A stretch of DNA of 64,000 nucleotides from Streptomyces qaidamensis (GCF_001611795.1 NZ_CP015098.1:558001-622000), one strand, 5' to 3'. Shown: positions 52,526 through 62,262, counted from the stretch's first letter. The notes: a model not told the origin generated them from the letters alone. Numbers and translations: made by a program.

Positions 52526-54424
52526 GTGTCGCTCTTCACTCGCTCCCGTCAGCTCTCGGACCCGACCGAGGGTGGAGCGGAACCGGATGACGACACGGCG
52601 GCAAGGGAACAGGCCGGGAAACAGGCCGAAGCGGAGAAGCCGGAGGCGGAACCGGACACGGTCGTGGAGACGGAACCGGACACCGCCCCGGAGGCGGAAC
52701 CGGACGCGACCGTGGACGCAGACCCGGACACGGCCCCCGGCACGGGTTCCGACGGGTCCCCCGGTCCGGTGAAGCCCGGCTGGTTCGGCTGGCGGCGCCT
52801 CTACCCCCGTGCGGCACGCGGCGTCAGCGTGGGGACCACCGTGCTGGCGGGTGCCCTCGTGCTGTTCGCGCTGCTCGTGCCGAACCAGGTCGAGAAGGTC
52901 GAGTTCGCGTCGTTCGTCAGGATTCCCGCCGAGGGCGTGCTGCTCGCGGGCCTGCTGCTCGCGCTGCCGCCGACGGCCCGCCGGATCACGGCCGTGGTCG
53001 TGGGTGCGTTCCTCGGGCTGGTCACGATCCTCAAGTTCGTGGACATGGGCTTCTACCAGATCCTGGCCCGCCCCTTCGACCTGGTGCTGGACTGGATCCT
53101 GATCGAGAACGGCACGGACTTCCTGAGGGAGACGTTCGGCCGTACCGGCCAGGTGCTGGCCGTGACCGGCGTGATCGCCCTGTTCGTCGCGGTGCTGGTC
53201 CTCACGACCCTCTCCGTGGTACGGCTGACCCGCCTGATGGTCCGGCACCGGCCCGTCGCCGCCCGTACGACGCTGATCCTCGGCACGGCGTGGATCACCT
53301 GCATGACCCTGGGCCTGCAGATCGGCACGGTGCCGATCGCCACCAAGGGCAACGCGGAGTTCCTGGGCAACCGGGTGGAGCAGGTCCGGGCGGGCCTGAA
53401 GGACGCTCGGGTCTTCGAGAAGCAGGCCGCCGTCGACGCCTTCGCCAAGACGCCCCCCGACCAGTTGCTCACGGGACTGCGCGGCAAGGACGTCCTGTTC
53501 ACGTTCATCGAGAGCTACGGCCGGGTCGCGATCGACGACCCGGCGATGGCACAGCAGACCGACGCGGTCCTCAAGGAGGGCACCGGTCGGCTGAAGGCGG
53601 CCGGGTTCGAGTCGCGCAGCGGCTGGCTGCAGGCGCCGGTGACGGGCGCGGGCAGCTGGCTCGCCCACTCGACCTTCCTGTCCGGGCTGTGGATCAAGAA
53701 CCAGCAGCGGTACCGCAACCTGACCACGAGCGACCGCATGACGCTGACGAAGTACTTCGGGAAGACGGGCGCCTGGCGGACCGTCGGCATCGTGCCGGGG
53801 GTACGGCGGGCCTGGCCGGAGGGGAAGTACTTCGGCCTGGACCACATCTACGACTCCGAGCACCTCGGCTACCACGGCCCGTACTTCAGCTGGACGCCCG
53901 TGCCCGACCAGTTCAGCATGGAGGCCTTCCAGCGGCTGGAGCACGGCAAGAAGGACCGCGAGCCGATCATGGCGGAGATCATCCTGGCGTCGAGCCACAA
54001 CCCCTGGTCCCCCATCGCGCGGATGATCGACTGGGACGACCTCGGCGACGGCTCGGTGTTCCACCGGATCAAGAAGGAGGGCACCGACCCCACGGAGGTC
54101 TGGAAGGACCCGGAGAAGGTGCGCACCGAGTACCGGCGGGCCATCGAGTACTCGATCCGGAGCCTGACCGAGTGGGTCGAGCGCTACGGCGACGAGGACA
54201 CGGTGCTGGTCTTCCTCGGCGACCACCAGCCGGTGCCGACCGTCACCGCCGGGGACACCGGCAAGGACGTGCCGATCACCATCGTCGCCAAGGACAAGAA
54301 GGTGCTGGACCGGGTGGCCGGCTGGAACTGGACGGACGGCCTCAAGCCGGCCGCGAACGCCCCCCGGTGGGGTATGGACAAGTTCCGCGACCGCTTCATG
54401 ACGGCGTACGGTCCGCAGGGCTGA
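52526..54424 (+). CDS. Sulfatase-superfamily membrane protein (LTA-synthase-like)
   Basis: A 632-aa protein. The first about 75 residues are acidic with EPDT-type repeats (EPDTVVETEPDTAPEAEPDA, DADPDTAP); about five membrane helices follow (RGVSVGTTVLAGALVLFALL, RIPAEGVLLAGLLLALPPTA...) and then an extracellular alkaline-phosphatase/sulfatase domain from about 330: FTFIESYGRVAI with the metal-nucleophile region, ILASSHNPWSP, VFLGDHQPVPTV. It is a phosphoglycerol-transferase-like enzyme for wall polymers or lipids; the substrate is unknown. The start is GTG at 52526, GGAAGGACC upstream. Confidence 0.9.
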   Translation: MSLFTRSRQLSDPTEGGAEPDDDTAAREQAGKQAEAEKPEAEPDTVVETEPDTAPEAEPDATVDADPDTAPGTGSDGSPGPVKPGWFGWRRLYPRAARGVSVGTTVLAGALVLFALLVPNQVEKVEFASFVRIPAEGVLLAGLLLALPPTARRITAVVVGAFLGLVTILKFVDMGFYQILARPFDLVLDWILIENGTDFLRETFGRTGQVLAVTGVIALFVAVLVLTTLSVVRLTRLMVRHRPVAARTTLILGTAWITCMTLGLQIGTVPIATKGNAEFLGNRVEQVRAGLKDARVFEKQAAVDAFAKTPPDQLLTGLRGKDVLFTFIESYGRVAIDDPAMAQQTDAVLKEGTGRLKAAGFESRSGWLQAPVTGAGSWLAHSTFLSGLWIKNQQRYRNLTTSDRMTLTKYFGKTGAWRTVGIVPGVRRAWPEGKYFGLDHIYDSEHLGYHGPYFSWTPVPDQFSMEAFQRLEHGKKDREPIMAEIILASSHNPWSPIARMIDWDDLGDGSVFHRIKKEGTDPTEVWKDPEKVRTEYRRAIEYSIRSLTEWVERYGDEDTVLVFLGDHQPVPTVTAGDTGKDVPITIVAKDKKVLDRVAGWNWTDGLKPAANAPRWGMDKFRDRFMTAYGPQG

Positions 54425-55118
54425 GGAAGTCCTCCACGGCCGCGAGGAACTCCTTCGGGCGGGCCTCGTGCACGAGATGTCCCGCGTCGACGGTGATGTG
54501 CCGGGCGTCGGGGAGCAGTTCCGCGAAGGCGGCCATCTGCTCCTGCGGGACGAGGCTGCTCGGACCGCCGCCGATCAGCAGCGTGGGGCTCGTGATCCGC
54601 CCCATGTGGTCCCACCACACGGGGTTCGGTGCGTTGCGCTGTTCGTCGGTGGCGAGGATCATCGCCCAGTCGTACGGCAGGTCCCCGCCGGGCCGTTCGG
54701 CGGGTGGGCGCGGCGGGTCCAGCGGGAAGGGCGCGGGCACGTCCTCCAGGACGAGCCGCCGGACGAGTCCCGGGCCGCGCTGGGCGAGCAGGTAGGCGAC
54801 GGCACCGCCGAGCGAGTGGCCCACGACATCGGCGCGCTCGATGCCGAGCGCGCCGAGGAAGGCGTGGATGTCGTCGCGCAGGGTCTCGTACGCGTATCCG
54901 CCGGGCCAGTCGCTGCGGCCGTGTCCGCGCAGATCGGGGGCGTACACCCGGCGGGGTCCCGTTGCCCCCGCGGCGAGGGCGGGGGCGATCTCCGCCCAGT
55001 CGGTGCCGTCGGCCCCGCGGGCGTGCAGCAGCAGGAGGGGCGGTGCGTCCTGCGGTCCCCAGACGCGGTAGGCCTGGGTGATGCCGTTCGCCCGTACGGT
55101 GCGCGGTCGGTTGTCCAT
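54396..55118 (-). CDS. Alpha/beta-fold hydrolase
   Basis: A 240-aa alpha/beta hydrolase: VWGPQDAPPLLLLHARGADGTDW, Ser nucleophile in VVGHSLGGAVAYLLA, Asp/His region LPDARHITVDAGHLVHEARPKEF. Start at MDNRPRTVRANG (55118). Its 3' end overlaps the convergent sulfatase gene by 29 bases. Substrate unknown. Confidence 0.9.
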   Translation of the reverse strand: MDNRPRTVRANGITQAYRVWGPQDAPPLLLLHARGADGTDWAEIAPALAAGATGPRRVYAPDLRGHGRSDWPGGYAYETLRDDIHAFLGALGIERADVVGHSLGGAVAYLLAQRGPGLVRRLVLEDVPAPFPLDPPRPPAERPGGDLPYDWAMILATDEQRNAPNPVWWDHMGRITSPTLLIGGGPSSLVPQEQMAAFAELLPDARHITVDAGHLVHEARPKEFLAAVEDFLSPADRTPS

Positions 55119-55189
55119 TCCGGCACGGTAAGCGGGGGGCGGTGCCGGGCCGGGGCCGCTTCGCCAACAGCAGAGGGGTGCCCGCTGCG

Positions 55190-56023
55190 TCAGGAGAAGA
55201 AGCCGGCCACGCGCCGCACGAACCGGTCCGGGTCGTCGAGCCACGGGTAGTGTCCCGCACCCGGCTGCACCGCGAACCCGGCGGCCGGGAAGGCCTGTGC
55301 TGCCTGCCGGGCGAGCGCCGGACGCGGGCCGCCGTCGACTCCACCGGCCAGGACGAGCACGGGGGTTGTCACCCGGGCGAGCGCACTGCGGGTCGCGTCC
55401 GGTTCGTAGGCGCCGTCGGCGCCGTAGATCTCCGCCGCGTCGTCGTTGGTCTCGGTCTCCTCACGGTCGGCGTGGGCGCGGGCGGCGTCGTCCCACCGCC
55501 CGTAGAAGAACGGGAGGAACGCCGGGTCGAAGTCGCCCCTGCCCTCCAGCCAGGCCTCGAACGGCGGGAACGCGTCCGCGAACCAGGGTTCGGACGCGCG
55601 CAGTCGGGCCGCCGTCAGCCGGTCCCCGGCCGTCGCCGGCATGCCGAGGGCCCATGGCGTGGCGGTGATCAGCGCCAGCCGTCCCAGCCGCTGCGGATGC
55701 CGGGCCGCGTACAGCATGGCGAGACTGCCGCCCGCCGAGTGCGCGAGCACGTCCATCCGCTCCCGTCGCAGCTGGAGCCGCAACGCCTCGACGTCGTCCA
55801 CGAGCCGGTCGCAGCGGTAGGTGCCCGGGTCCGCCGGCACCTCGGACTCCCCCGTGCCGCGCAGGTCGAGCAGCACCAGCTGCCGATGGGCGTCCAGGCC
55901 GCCCAGGTTCCCCAGGTAGGCGGAGGCCCGCATGGGGCCGCCGGGCAGCACGACGAGCGGCTCGCCCTCGCCGCGCAGGTGATAGGTGAGTCGGGTCCCG
56001 TCCGGGGCACGGAAGATCGGCAT
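55190..56023 (-). CDS. Alpha/beta-fold hydrolase, proline iminopeptidase-like
   Basis: A 277-aa hydrolase: LVVLPGGPMRASAYLGNL, LLDLRGTGESEVPADPGTYRCDRLVDDVEALR (typical of prolyl iminopeptidases), Ser in LAHSAGGSLAMLYAAR, His in VQPGAGHYPWLDDPD. A peptidase or ester hydrolase; the substrate is unknown. It lies downstream of a second acyl-CoA synthetase with 60 bases between. Confidence 0.9.
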   Translation of the reverse strand: MPIFRAPDGTRLTYHLRGEGEPLVVLPGGPMRASAYLGNLGGLDAHRQLVLLDLRGTGESEVPADPGTYRCDRLVDDVEALRLQLRRERMDVLAHSAGGSLAMLYAARHPQRLGRLALITATPWALGMPATAGDRLTAARLRASEPWFADAFPPFEAWLEGRGDFDPAFLPFFYGRWDDAARAHADREETETNDDAAEIYGADGAYEPDATRSALARVTTPVLVLAGGVDGGPRPALARQAAQAFPAAGFAVQPGAGHYPWLDDPDRFVRRVAGFFS

Positions 56024-56083
56024 ACCGCCGATCCTGGTGTCCGGGGCCGGTCCGGCACAACCGGGTTCCCCGGCTCGTGCGCG

Positions 56084-57586
56084 CTACCGCTTCCCGAGGT
56101 CGTTCCTCAGTTCCCGCTTGAGGATCTTCCCGCTGGCGTTGCGCGGGAGTTCCGCCACGAACACCACTCGCTTCGGCGCCTTGAAGTGGGCGAGCTTTCC
56201 GCGGACGTGGTCGATCAGTTCCGCCTCGGAGACGTCGCCGCGCGGGACGACGACGGCCGTCACCGCCTCGATCCACCGCTCGTCCGGCAGGCCGACGACC
56301 GCGGCCTCGGCGACTGCGGGGTGGGTGTACAGCGCGTCCTCGACCTGGCGTGAGGCGACGACGACGCCACCGGAGTTGATGACGTCCTTCACCCGGTCGA
56401 CGATCGTGTAGTAGCCGTGCGCGTCGCGTACCGCGAGGTCGCCGGAGCGGAACCAGCCGTCGCGGAAGGCCTCGGCCGTCTCCTCGGGCTTGTCCCAGTA
56501 GCCCTCGCACAGTTGCGGGGAGCGGTAGACGATCTCGCCGGGGGTGCCGTCGGGTACGTCCCTGCCGTCCTCGTCGACGACGCGCGCGTCGACGAACAGC
56601 ACAGGCCGGCCGCAGGAGTCCATCCGGCCCTTGTGTTCGTCGGGCGCGAGTACGGTCGCGAGGGGGCCGATCTCGCTCTGGCCGAAGCAGTTGTAGAAGG
56701 CCAGGCCCGGCAGGCGCTCCCGGAGCCGTTCGAGTACGGGGACCGGCATGACCGACGCGCCGTAGTAGGCCTTGCGCAGTCCGCTCAGGTCGCGGGTGGC
56801 GAAGTCGGGGCGTCCGGCCAGGGCGATCCAGACGGTGGGCGGCGCGAACAGGCTGTCCGTGCGGCCCGATTCGATCAGGTCGAACAGCCGGTCGCCGTCG
56901 GGTGCGTCGAGGATGATGTTCGTCGCGCCGACGGTGAGGTAGGGCAGCAGGAAGACGTGCATCTGCGCCGAGTGGTACAGCGGCAGGGAGTGTGCGGGGC
57001 GGTCGCCCGCACTGAGGTCGAGAGCGGTGATCGCGCTCAGGTACTCGTGCACCAGGGCCCGGTGCGTCATCATCGCGCCCTTGGGCAGGGCGGTCGTGCC
57101 GGACGTGTACAGCAGTTGCACGAGGTCTTCGGTGCGCGGCTCGGGGCCGTCGTACGCGGGCGCCCGGGGCAGCCGCGCGAGCAGCGAGTCGTCGGCGTCC
57201 CGCAGGGGCAACGCCCGTACGCCTTGCGGCAGGTGCGGCGCGAGGTCCGGGTCGGTGAGGACGAGGGAGCTGCCGGACTGGCCGACGATGTAGGCGAGGT
57301 CGTCGCCGGTCAGGTTCTGGTTGACGGGCACGTGCACCAGCCCGGCGCGGGCGCAGGCCAGGAAGGCGATCAGGTAGGCGTCGGAATTGTGGCCGTAGGC
57401 GCCGACCCGGTCCCCGGGGGTAAGCCCCTGGTCGAGGAGGACGCTCGCCGCGCGGGAGACTGCGGTGTCGAGTTCGTCGTACGTCCAGCTCCGCTCGGCG
57501 TACTCCACCGCGACGCGCGCCGGTGTTCGCCGGGCGCTGCGCCGCAGGACCGCGTCGACCGTGCTGCCGTGTCCGGGCGTCGTCAT
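56084..57586 (-). CDS. Acyl-CoA synthetase (AMP-forming), copy 2
   Basis: A 500-aa ligase: P-loop LLYTSGTTALPKGAMMTHRAL, FYNCFGQSEIGPLAT, hinge DRVKDVINSGGVVVASRQVED, C-terminal NASGKILKREL. The start is MTTPGHG (57586) behind GGAGG. Substrate class unclear; similar enzymes handle long-chain, medium-chain or aromatic acids. Two other synthetases in the window suggest different substrates of the same pathway. Confidence 0.93.
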   Translation of the reverse strand: MTTPGHGSTVDAVLRRSARRTPARVAVEYAERSWTYDELDTAVSRAASVLLDQGLTPGDRVGAYGHNSDAYLIAFLACARAGLVHVPVNQNLTGDDLAYIVGQSGSSLVLTDPDLAPHLPQGVRALPLRDADDSLLARLPRAPAYDGPEPRTEDLVQLLYTSGTTALPKGAMMTHRALVHEYLSAITALDLSAGDRPAHSLPLYHSAQMHVFLLPYLTVGATNIILDAPDGDRLFDLIESGRTDSLFAPPTVWIALAGRPDFATRDLSGLRKAYYGASVMPVPVLERLRERLPGLAFYNCFGQSEIGPLATVLAPDEHKGRMDSCGRPVLFVDARVVDEDGRDVPDGTPGEIVYRSPQLCEGYWDKPEETAEAFRDGWFRSGDLAVRDAHGYYTIVDRVKDVINSGGVVVASRQVEDALYTHPAVAEAAVVGLPDERWIEAVTAVVVPRGDVSEAELIDHVRGKLAHFKAPKRVVFVAELPRNASGKILKRELRNDLGKR

Positions 57587-57654
57587 GACACATGATCCTC
57601 CGTTCACCGCCCGTGGAGGTCAAGGACCCCGGTGGCGGGAGGAGCCGGGCGGGT

Positions 57655-59208
57655 TCACACCGGGCGCGTCCGGCCCTCCCAGTACGGTTCCCGCAGCCGT
57701 CGTTTGTACAGCTTGCCGTTGGGGTCGCGGGGCATCTCGGTGATGAAGTCGACGCTCCGGGGCCGCTTGTAGCCGGCGAGTCGGTGGGCGCAGTGGTCGA
57801 GGAGGTCGGCGGCGAGGGCGGGTCCGGGACGGTGTCCGGGGGCCGGTTCCACGACCGCCTTGACCTCCTCGCCCCAGTCGTCGTGCGGGATTCCGAAGAC
57901 GGCGGCGTCCGCGACGGCCGGGTGGGCGAGCAGGACCGACTCGATCTCGGCCGGGTAGATGTTGACGCCGCCGGAGATGATCAGGTCGATCTTGCGGTCA
58001 CGCAGGAAGAGGTAGCCATCCTCGTCGAGGTGGCCGAGGTCGCCGACGGTGAAGAAGTCGCCGATGCGGTTCTTGCGGGTCTTGGCCTCGTCCTTGTGGT
58101 ACGAGAAGCCGCCGGTGTTCATCTTCATGTACACGGTGCCGAGTTCACCGGGCGGCAGCCGGTTGCCGTCGTCGTCGAAGACCGCGAGTTCGCTGATGGG
58201 CCAGGCCTTGCCGACGGTGCCGGGCTTCTTGAGCCAGTCCTCGGCGGTGGCGAAGGCGCCGCCGCCCTCGCTGGCGGCGTAGTACTCCTCCACACAGGGG
58301 CCCCACCAGTCGAGCATGGCCCGTTTGACATGGTCGGGGCAGGGCGCGGCGCCGTGGATGGCGTGCCGCATCGAGGAGACGTCGTAGCGGTCCTTCACCT
58401 CGTCGGGCAGGGCCAGCAGCCGGTGGAACTGGGTGGGGACCATATGGGTGTGGGTGCAGCGGTGGGCGTCGATGAGGCGGAGCATCTCCTCGGGTGTCCA
58501 CTTGTCCATGAGGACCAGCCGGTGCCCGATGTGCAGGGACGCGCCGGCGAACTGGAGCACGGCCGTGTGGTAGAGCGGCGAGCAGACCAGGTGCACGTTG
58601 CCGTCGAACGGGCGGATGCCGAAAATGCCGAGGAACCCGCCGAGGTAGGCCTCCTCCGGCGGTTTCCCGGGCAGCGGGCGGCGGATGCCGCGGGGGCGTC
58701 CGGTGGTGCCCGAGGTGTAGTTCATGACCCAGCCGAGGGTGCGGTCGGCGGGCGGTGACTCGGGCTGTCCGGTGAGGAGTTCGGCGTACGGCCGGAAGCC
58801 CTCGACGGTGCCGACGGCATACCGGTGAGTGTGCGGCAGACCGGCCTCGTCGGCGGCGTCGCGGGCCGCGTCGGCGAAGCGCTCGTGGGCGAGGAGGACC
58901 TTGGCCCCGGAGTCGGAGACGATCCAGGCGATCTCCGGTCCGACCAGGTGGTGGTTGACGGGCACGAGGTAGAACCCGGCCTGGCTGGCGGCGAGGTACG
59001 CGGTGAGGAACTCGACGCCGTTGGGCAGGACCACCGCGAAGGTGTCGCCGCGGTGCAGCCCGGCCGCGCGCAGGCCGTGCACGAGCCGGTTGGCGGCGGC
59101 GTGCAGGCGCCCGGCGGTCCACTCCTCACCGTCGGGGGCGACCATGACCGCGCGGTCGGGTTCGGCGGTGGCCTCGGCCCAGAAGCCCACGGGAGCACGG
59201 GTGTTCAC
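57655..59208 (-). CDS. Acyl-CoA synthetase (AMP-forming), copy 3
   Basis: A 517-aa ligase: NYTSGTTGRPRGIRRPLPGKPP, EEYYAASEGGG, hinge DRKIDLIISGGVNIYPAEIE, C-terminal PRDPNGKLYKRRL. The GTSGTTGRPRGI form with Arg in place of the usual Lys in the P-loop is typical of a group including bile-acid- and steroid-CoA ligases (recalled). GTG at 59208 overlaps the stop of the flavoprotein gene (GTGA), so the pair is coupled. Confidence 0.93.
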   Translation of the reverse strand: MNTRAPVGFWAEATAEPDRAVMVAPDGEEWTAGRLHAAANRLVHGLRAAGLHRGDTFAVVLPNGVEFLTAYLAASQAGFYLVPVNHHLVGPEIAWIVSDSGAKVLLAHERFADAARDAADEAGLPHTHRYAVGTVEGFRPYAELLTGQPESPPADRTLGWVMNYTSGTTGRPRGIRRPLPGKPPEEAYLGGFLGIFGIRPFDGNVHLVCSPLYHTAVLQFAGASLHIGHRLVLMDKWTPEEMLRLIDAHRCTHTHMVPTQFHRLLALPDEVKDRYDVSSMRHAIHGAAPCPDHVKRAMLDWWGPCVEEYYAASEGGGAFATAEDWLKKPGTVGKAWPISELAVFDDDGNRLPPGELGTVYMKMNTGGFSYHKDEAKTRKNRIGDFFTVGDLGHLDEDGYLFLRDRKIDLIISGGVNIYPAEIESVLLAHPAVADAAVFGIPHDDWGEEVKAVVEPAPGHRPGPALAADLLDHCAHRLAGYKRPRSVDFITEMPRDPNGKLYKRRLREPYWEGRTRPV

Positions 59209-60314
59209 TGTCCGCTCCTTCCGGCGATGCGGTTGACGCGGTCCACGGCCCGCTCGAAGCCGCGGGTGAGGTCGTCGAAGACCGCCTGGACGCTGCGCTC
59301 GCTGGTCATCCGGCCGACGATCTGGCCGACCGGGGTGCCGAGCAGCGGGTCGACCTCGTACTTCTGGATGCGCGACACGGCCTCGGCGACCAGCAGCCCC
59401 TGCAGGGGCATGGGGAGGGTGCCAGGCCCGTCCGGGTCGTCCCAGGCGTCGGTCCACTCGGTGCGCAACTGGCGTGCCGGTTTGCCGGTCAGCGCCCGGG
59501 AGCGGACCGTGTCTCCGGAGCCGGCCGCGAGGAGCTTGCGGGTCAGGGCGGGTGAGTGGAGGTCCGCTTCCGTGGTGGTCAGCCACAGGGAGCCCAGCCA
59601 CACCCCTTGGGCACCGAGGGCGAGCGCGGCGGCCACCTGCTGCCCGCTGCCGATGCCGCCGGCGGCCAGCACGGGCAGCGGAGCGACGGCGTCGACGACC
59701 TCCGGGGTGAGCACCATGGAGGCGATCTCGCCGGTGTGGCCGCCCGCCTCGTAGCCCTGTGCCACGACGATGTCGATCCCGGCGTCCCGGTGCTTGCTGG
59801 CGTGCCGGGCGCTGCCCGCGAGTGCGGCGACCAGGACGTCCTGGTCATGGGCGCGGGCGATGACGTCGGCGGGCGGTGAGCCGAGGGCGTTGGCGAGGAG
59901 CCGGATCGGGTAGTCGAAGGCGACGTCGAGCTGGCTGCGGGCGACCTGCTCCATCCAGCCCGTGATGCGCCAGCCGGACGCCTCGCCCTCGGCGAGCTCG
60001 GGCACGCCGTGCTGGGCGAGGGTGTCCCGGACGAACTGCCGGTGGCCCTCGGGGATCATCGCCTCGACGTCGGCCTCCGTGACGCCTTCGACCTTCTTCG
60101 CCGGCATGACGACGTCCAGGCCGTACGGCCTGCCGTCGACGTGTGCCTCGATCCAGTCCAGGTCGCGTTTGAGTTCGCCGGGAGCGGTGTAGCGGACCGC
60201 GCCGAGCACGCCGAAGCCGCCGGCCCGGCTGATGGCCGCGGCGACGGCGGGGAACGGCGTGAAGCCGAAGACGGCGTGCTCGATTCCCAGTGTCTGGCTC
60301 AGCTCCGTCTGCAT
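59205..60314 (-). CDS. Nitronate monooxygenase-type FMN oxidoreductase
   Basis: A 369-aa NAD(P)H/FMN TIM-barrel protein: GIEHAVFGFTPFPAVAAAISRAGGFGVLGAVR, VVAQGYEAGGHTGE (FMN/catalytic His), PVLAAGGIGSGQQVAAALALGAQGVWLGSLWL (phosphate-binding). The family includes nitronate monooxygenase, 2-nitropropane dioxygenase and FabK-like enoyl reductases; the actual substrate is uncertain. Its promoter holds the shared TCTGA-N7-TCAGA palindrome 43 bases before the ATG. Confidence 0.9.
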   Translation of the reverse strand: MQTELSQTLGIEHAVFGFTPFPAVAAAISRAGGFGVLGAVRYTAPGELKRDLDWIEAHVDGRPYGLDVVMPAKKVEGVTEADVEAMIPEGHRQFVRDTLAQHGVPELAEGEASGWRITGWMEQVARSQLDVAFDYPIRLLANALGSPPADVIARAHDQDVLVAALAGSARHASKHRDAGIDIVVAQGYEAGGHTGEIASMVLTPEVVDAVAPLPVLAAGGIGSGQQVAAALALGAQGVWLGSLWLTTTEADLHSPALTRKLLAAGSGDTVRSRALTGKPARQLRTEWTDAWDDPDGPGTLPMPLQGLLVAEAVSRIQKYEVDPLLGTPVGQIVGRMTSERSVQAVFDDLTRGFERAVDRVNRIAGRSGQ

Positions 60315-60356
60315 GGGCGCAGGATGCCGGAGTCCTCCGGAGGACGGAAGGGGTTT

Positions 60357-60373
60357 TCTGATGCTCCGTCAGA
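60357..60373. promoter_or_regulatory. TCTGA-N7-TCAGA palindrome, site 2
   Basis: TCTGATGCTCCGTCAGA, with the same GGTTTTCTGA start and GTCAGATTC end as the site at 50682. It lies between the divergent flavoprotein and serine hydrolase genes. Confidence 0.75.
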
Positions 60374-60476
60374 TTCACGCCGCGGTTCGGTTCCTGCGTG
60401 CGGTCTATGTGCGCAGACGTGCGGCGGACATACTGCACGGGACATGCGAGACGGTTGAGGCGAAGGGGTGTGTGCG

Positions 60477-62258
60477 GTGACCGACAGACCTGCGAGCGGC
60501 GAACTGACCCGACGTCAACTGGGCCGGGCGGGGCTGGCTCTGGGCGGTGCGCTCGCCCTCACCCCGTTGCCCGCCGGGCCCGCCGCGGCCGCTCCGGCGG
60601 GCACCGGCCACCGCCCCACCCTGCGGCACGGCTCCGCCGCCCGCGCCGGGCTGCTCGCCTCCCACCTGCGCCGGCTCGTCACCGACGCGGAGGCGTTCCT
60701 CGGCCCCTCCCCCGCACACCCCTGGTACGCGGGGGCCGTGCTGCTCGCCGGACGCGGTGGCACGGTCGCGCTGCACCGGCCCATCGGCATGGCAGTGCGC
60801 TACCGGGCCTACGACGAGAAGACCGACACCGGCGTCGAGTTCCCGCCCGGCGAGCAGATCCCCATGGCCGAGGACACCGTCTTCGACCTGGCGTCGGTGT
60901 CGAAGCTGTTCACCTCGATCCTCGCCGTGCAGCAGATGGAGCGGGGCGCACTGGAGCTGGAGGCGAAGGTCGCCTCGTACCTGCCGGACTTCGCGCGTGC
61001 GGGCAAGCAGGACATCACGATCCGTCAGCTCCTCACGCACACCTCCGGTTTCCGCGCCTGGATCCCGCTGTACAGCGCGCCGACGTACGAGGAGAAACTC
61101 CAGCGCATCTGGAACGAGGCGCCGGTCAGCGCGCCGGGCACGGCGTACCTGTACTCGGACCTGAACCTCATCTCGCTCCAGCTGGTGCTGGAACGGGTCA
61201 CGGGCCGCACCCTGGACGTCCTGCTCCGGGACCAGATCACCGGGCCGCTCGGCCTGCGCCGCACCCGCTACAGCCCGCCCGCGTCCTGGCGGCCGAAGAT
61301 CGCGGCCACGGAGGACGCGCGGGCGCCGTGGTCCGGCCTGGAGCGGGGCCTGGTGTGGGGCGAGGTGCACGACGAGAACGCCTTCGGCCTGGGCGGGGTC
61401 GCGGGCCACGCGGGCGTGTTCTCCGACGCGTGGGACCTCGCGGTGCTCGGCCGTACGCTGCTGAACGGCGGTGTCTACGGGCGGTCCAGGATCCTGACGC
61501 CGGAGTCGGTGGAGCTGATGTTCACCGACTTCAACACGGCCTTCCCGGGGGACGAGCACGGCCTCGGATTCGAGCTCCACCAGCACTGGTACATGGGCGC
61601 GATGGCCACGCCGCGCAGTGCGGGGCACACCGGGTTCACGGGCACCTCGCTGGTGCTCGACCCGACGACCGACTCGTTCCTCGTCGTCCTCGGCAACTCG
61701 GTCCATCCGGTACGGAGCTGGCGGTCCGGTTCGGCGCCCAGGGTGGCCGCGGCGAACAACATGGCACGGGCCGTGCCGGTGCGGCCGGCTCGGGGACGCA
61801 CGGCCTGGTTCTCCGGGATGGCGCTCTCCACCACGGCGACCCTCACCCTTCCGGTGCTCGACACGTCCGCCGGGCGGGCGCTGCTGCGCTGCGCACTGTG
61901 GTGGGACACCGAGCCCAAGGCCGACGTCCTGGTCCTGGAGGCCACGACCGACGGCGGCACGACCTGGCAGCCGGTGCCCTTCACGACGTCCCGCCGCGGT
62001 CGGGACCCCGAGCAGCGCCCCTCGGGCTCGGTCACGGGCTGGTCCGGCCGCGTCTGGCACAAGCTCACCGCCGGCCTCCCGGCCGCGCGAAAACTCGCCC
62101 TGCGCTGGCGGTACGCGACGGACCGGCTGTACGTCGGGCGCGGCTGCTACGTGGACCGGCTGCGGGTGGAGGCCTCCGGGGACGTTCTGTTCGACGAGAC
62201 GCGTCCGGCGGACGGGGCGCGCCTCGATGCAGTGGGGTGGACGCGGGAGGCCGACTGA
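60477..62258 (+). CDS. Exported serine hydrolase (beta-lactamase family) with a C-terminal beta-sandwich
   Basis: A 593-aa exported enzyme. The N-terminus LTRRQLGRAGLALGGALALT is Tat-like, followed by AAAA-rich cleavage. The catalytic domain (about 70-430) has SxxK in SVSKLF, YxN in YLYSDLNLI and a KTG-type box in GHTGFTG. The last 150 residues (FSGMALSTTATLTLPVLDTSAGRALLRCALWWDTEPKADVLVLEATTDGG) form a predicted beta-sandwich. GTG at 60477 follows GAAGGGG. It is divergent from the flavoprotein gene across the shared palindrome. Confidence 0.9.
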   Translation: MTDRPASGELTRRQLGRAGLALGGALALTPLPAGPAAAAPAGTGHRPTLRHGSAARAGLLASHLRRLVTDAEAFLGPSPAHPWYAGAVLLAGRGGTVALHRPIGMAVRYRAYDEKTDTGVEFPPGEQIPMAEDTVFDLASVSKLFTSILAVQQMERGALELEAKVASYLPDFARAGKQDITIRQLLTHTSGFRAWIPLYSAPTYEEKLQRIWNEAPVSAPGTAYLYSDLNLISLQLVLERVTGRTLDVLLRDQITGPLGLRRTRYSPPASWRPKIAATEDARAPWSGLERGLVWGEVHDENAFGLGGVAGHAGVFSDAWDLAVLGRTLLNGGVYGRSRILTPESVELMFTDFNTAFPGDEHGLGFELHQHWYMGAMATPRSAGHTGFTGTSLVLDPTTDSFLVVLGNSVHPVRSWRSGSAPRVAAANNMARAVPVRPARGRTAWFSGMALSTTATLTLPVLDTSAGRALLRCALWWDTEPKADVLVLEATTDGGTTWQPVPFTTSRRGRDPEQRPSGSVTGWSGRVWHKLTAGLPAARKLALRWRYATDRLYVGRGCYVDRLRVEASGDVLFDETRPADGARLDAVGWTREAD

Positions 62259-62262
62259 GCGG

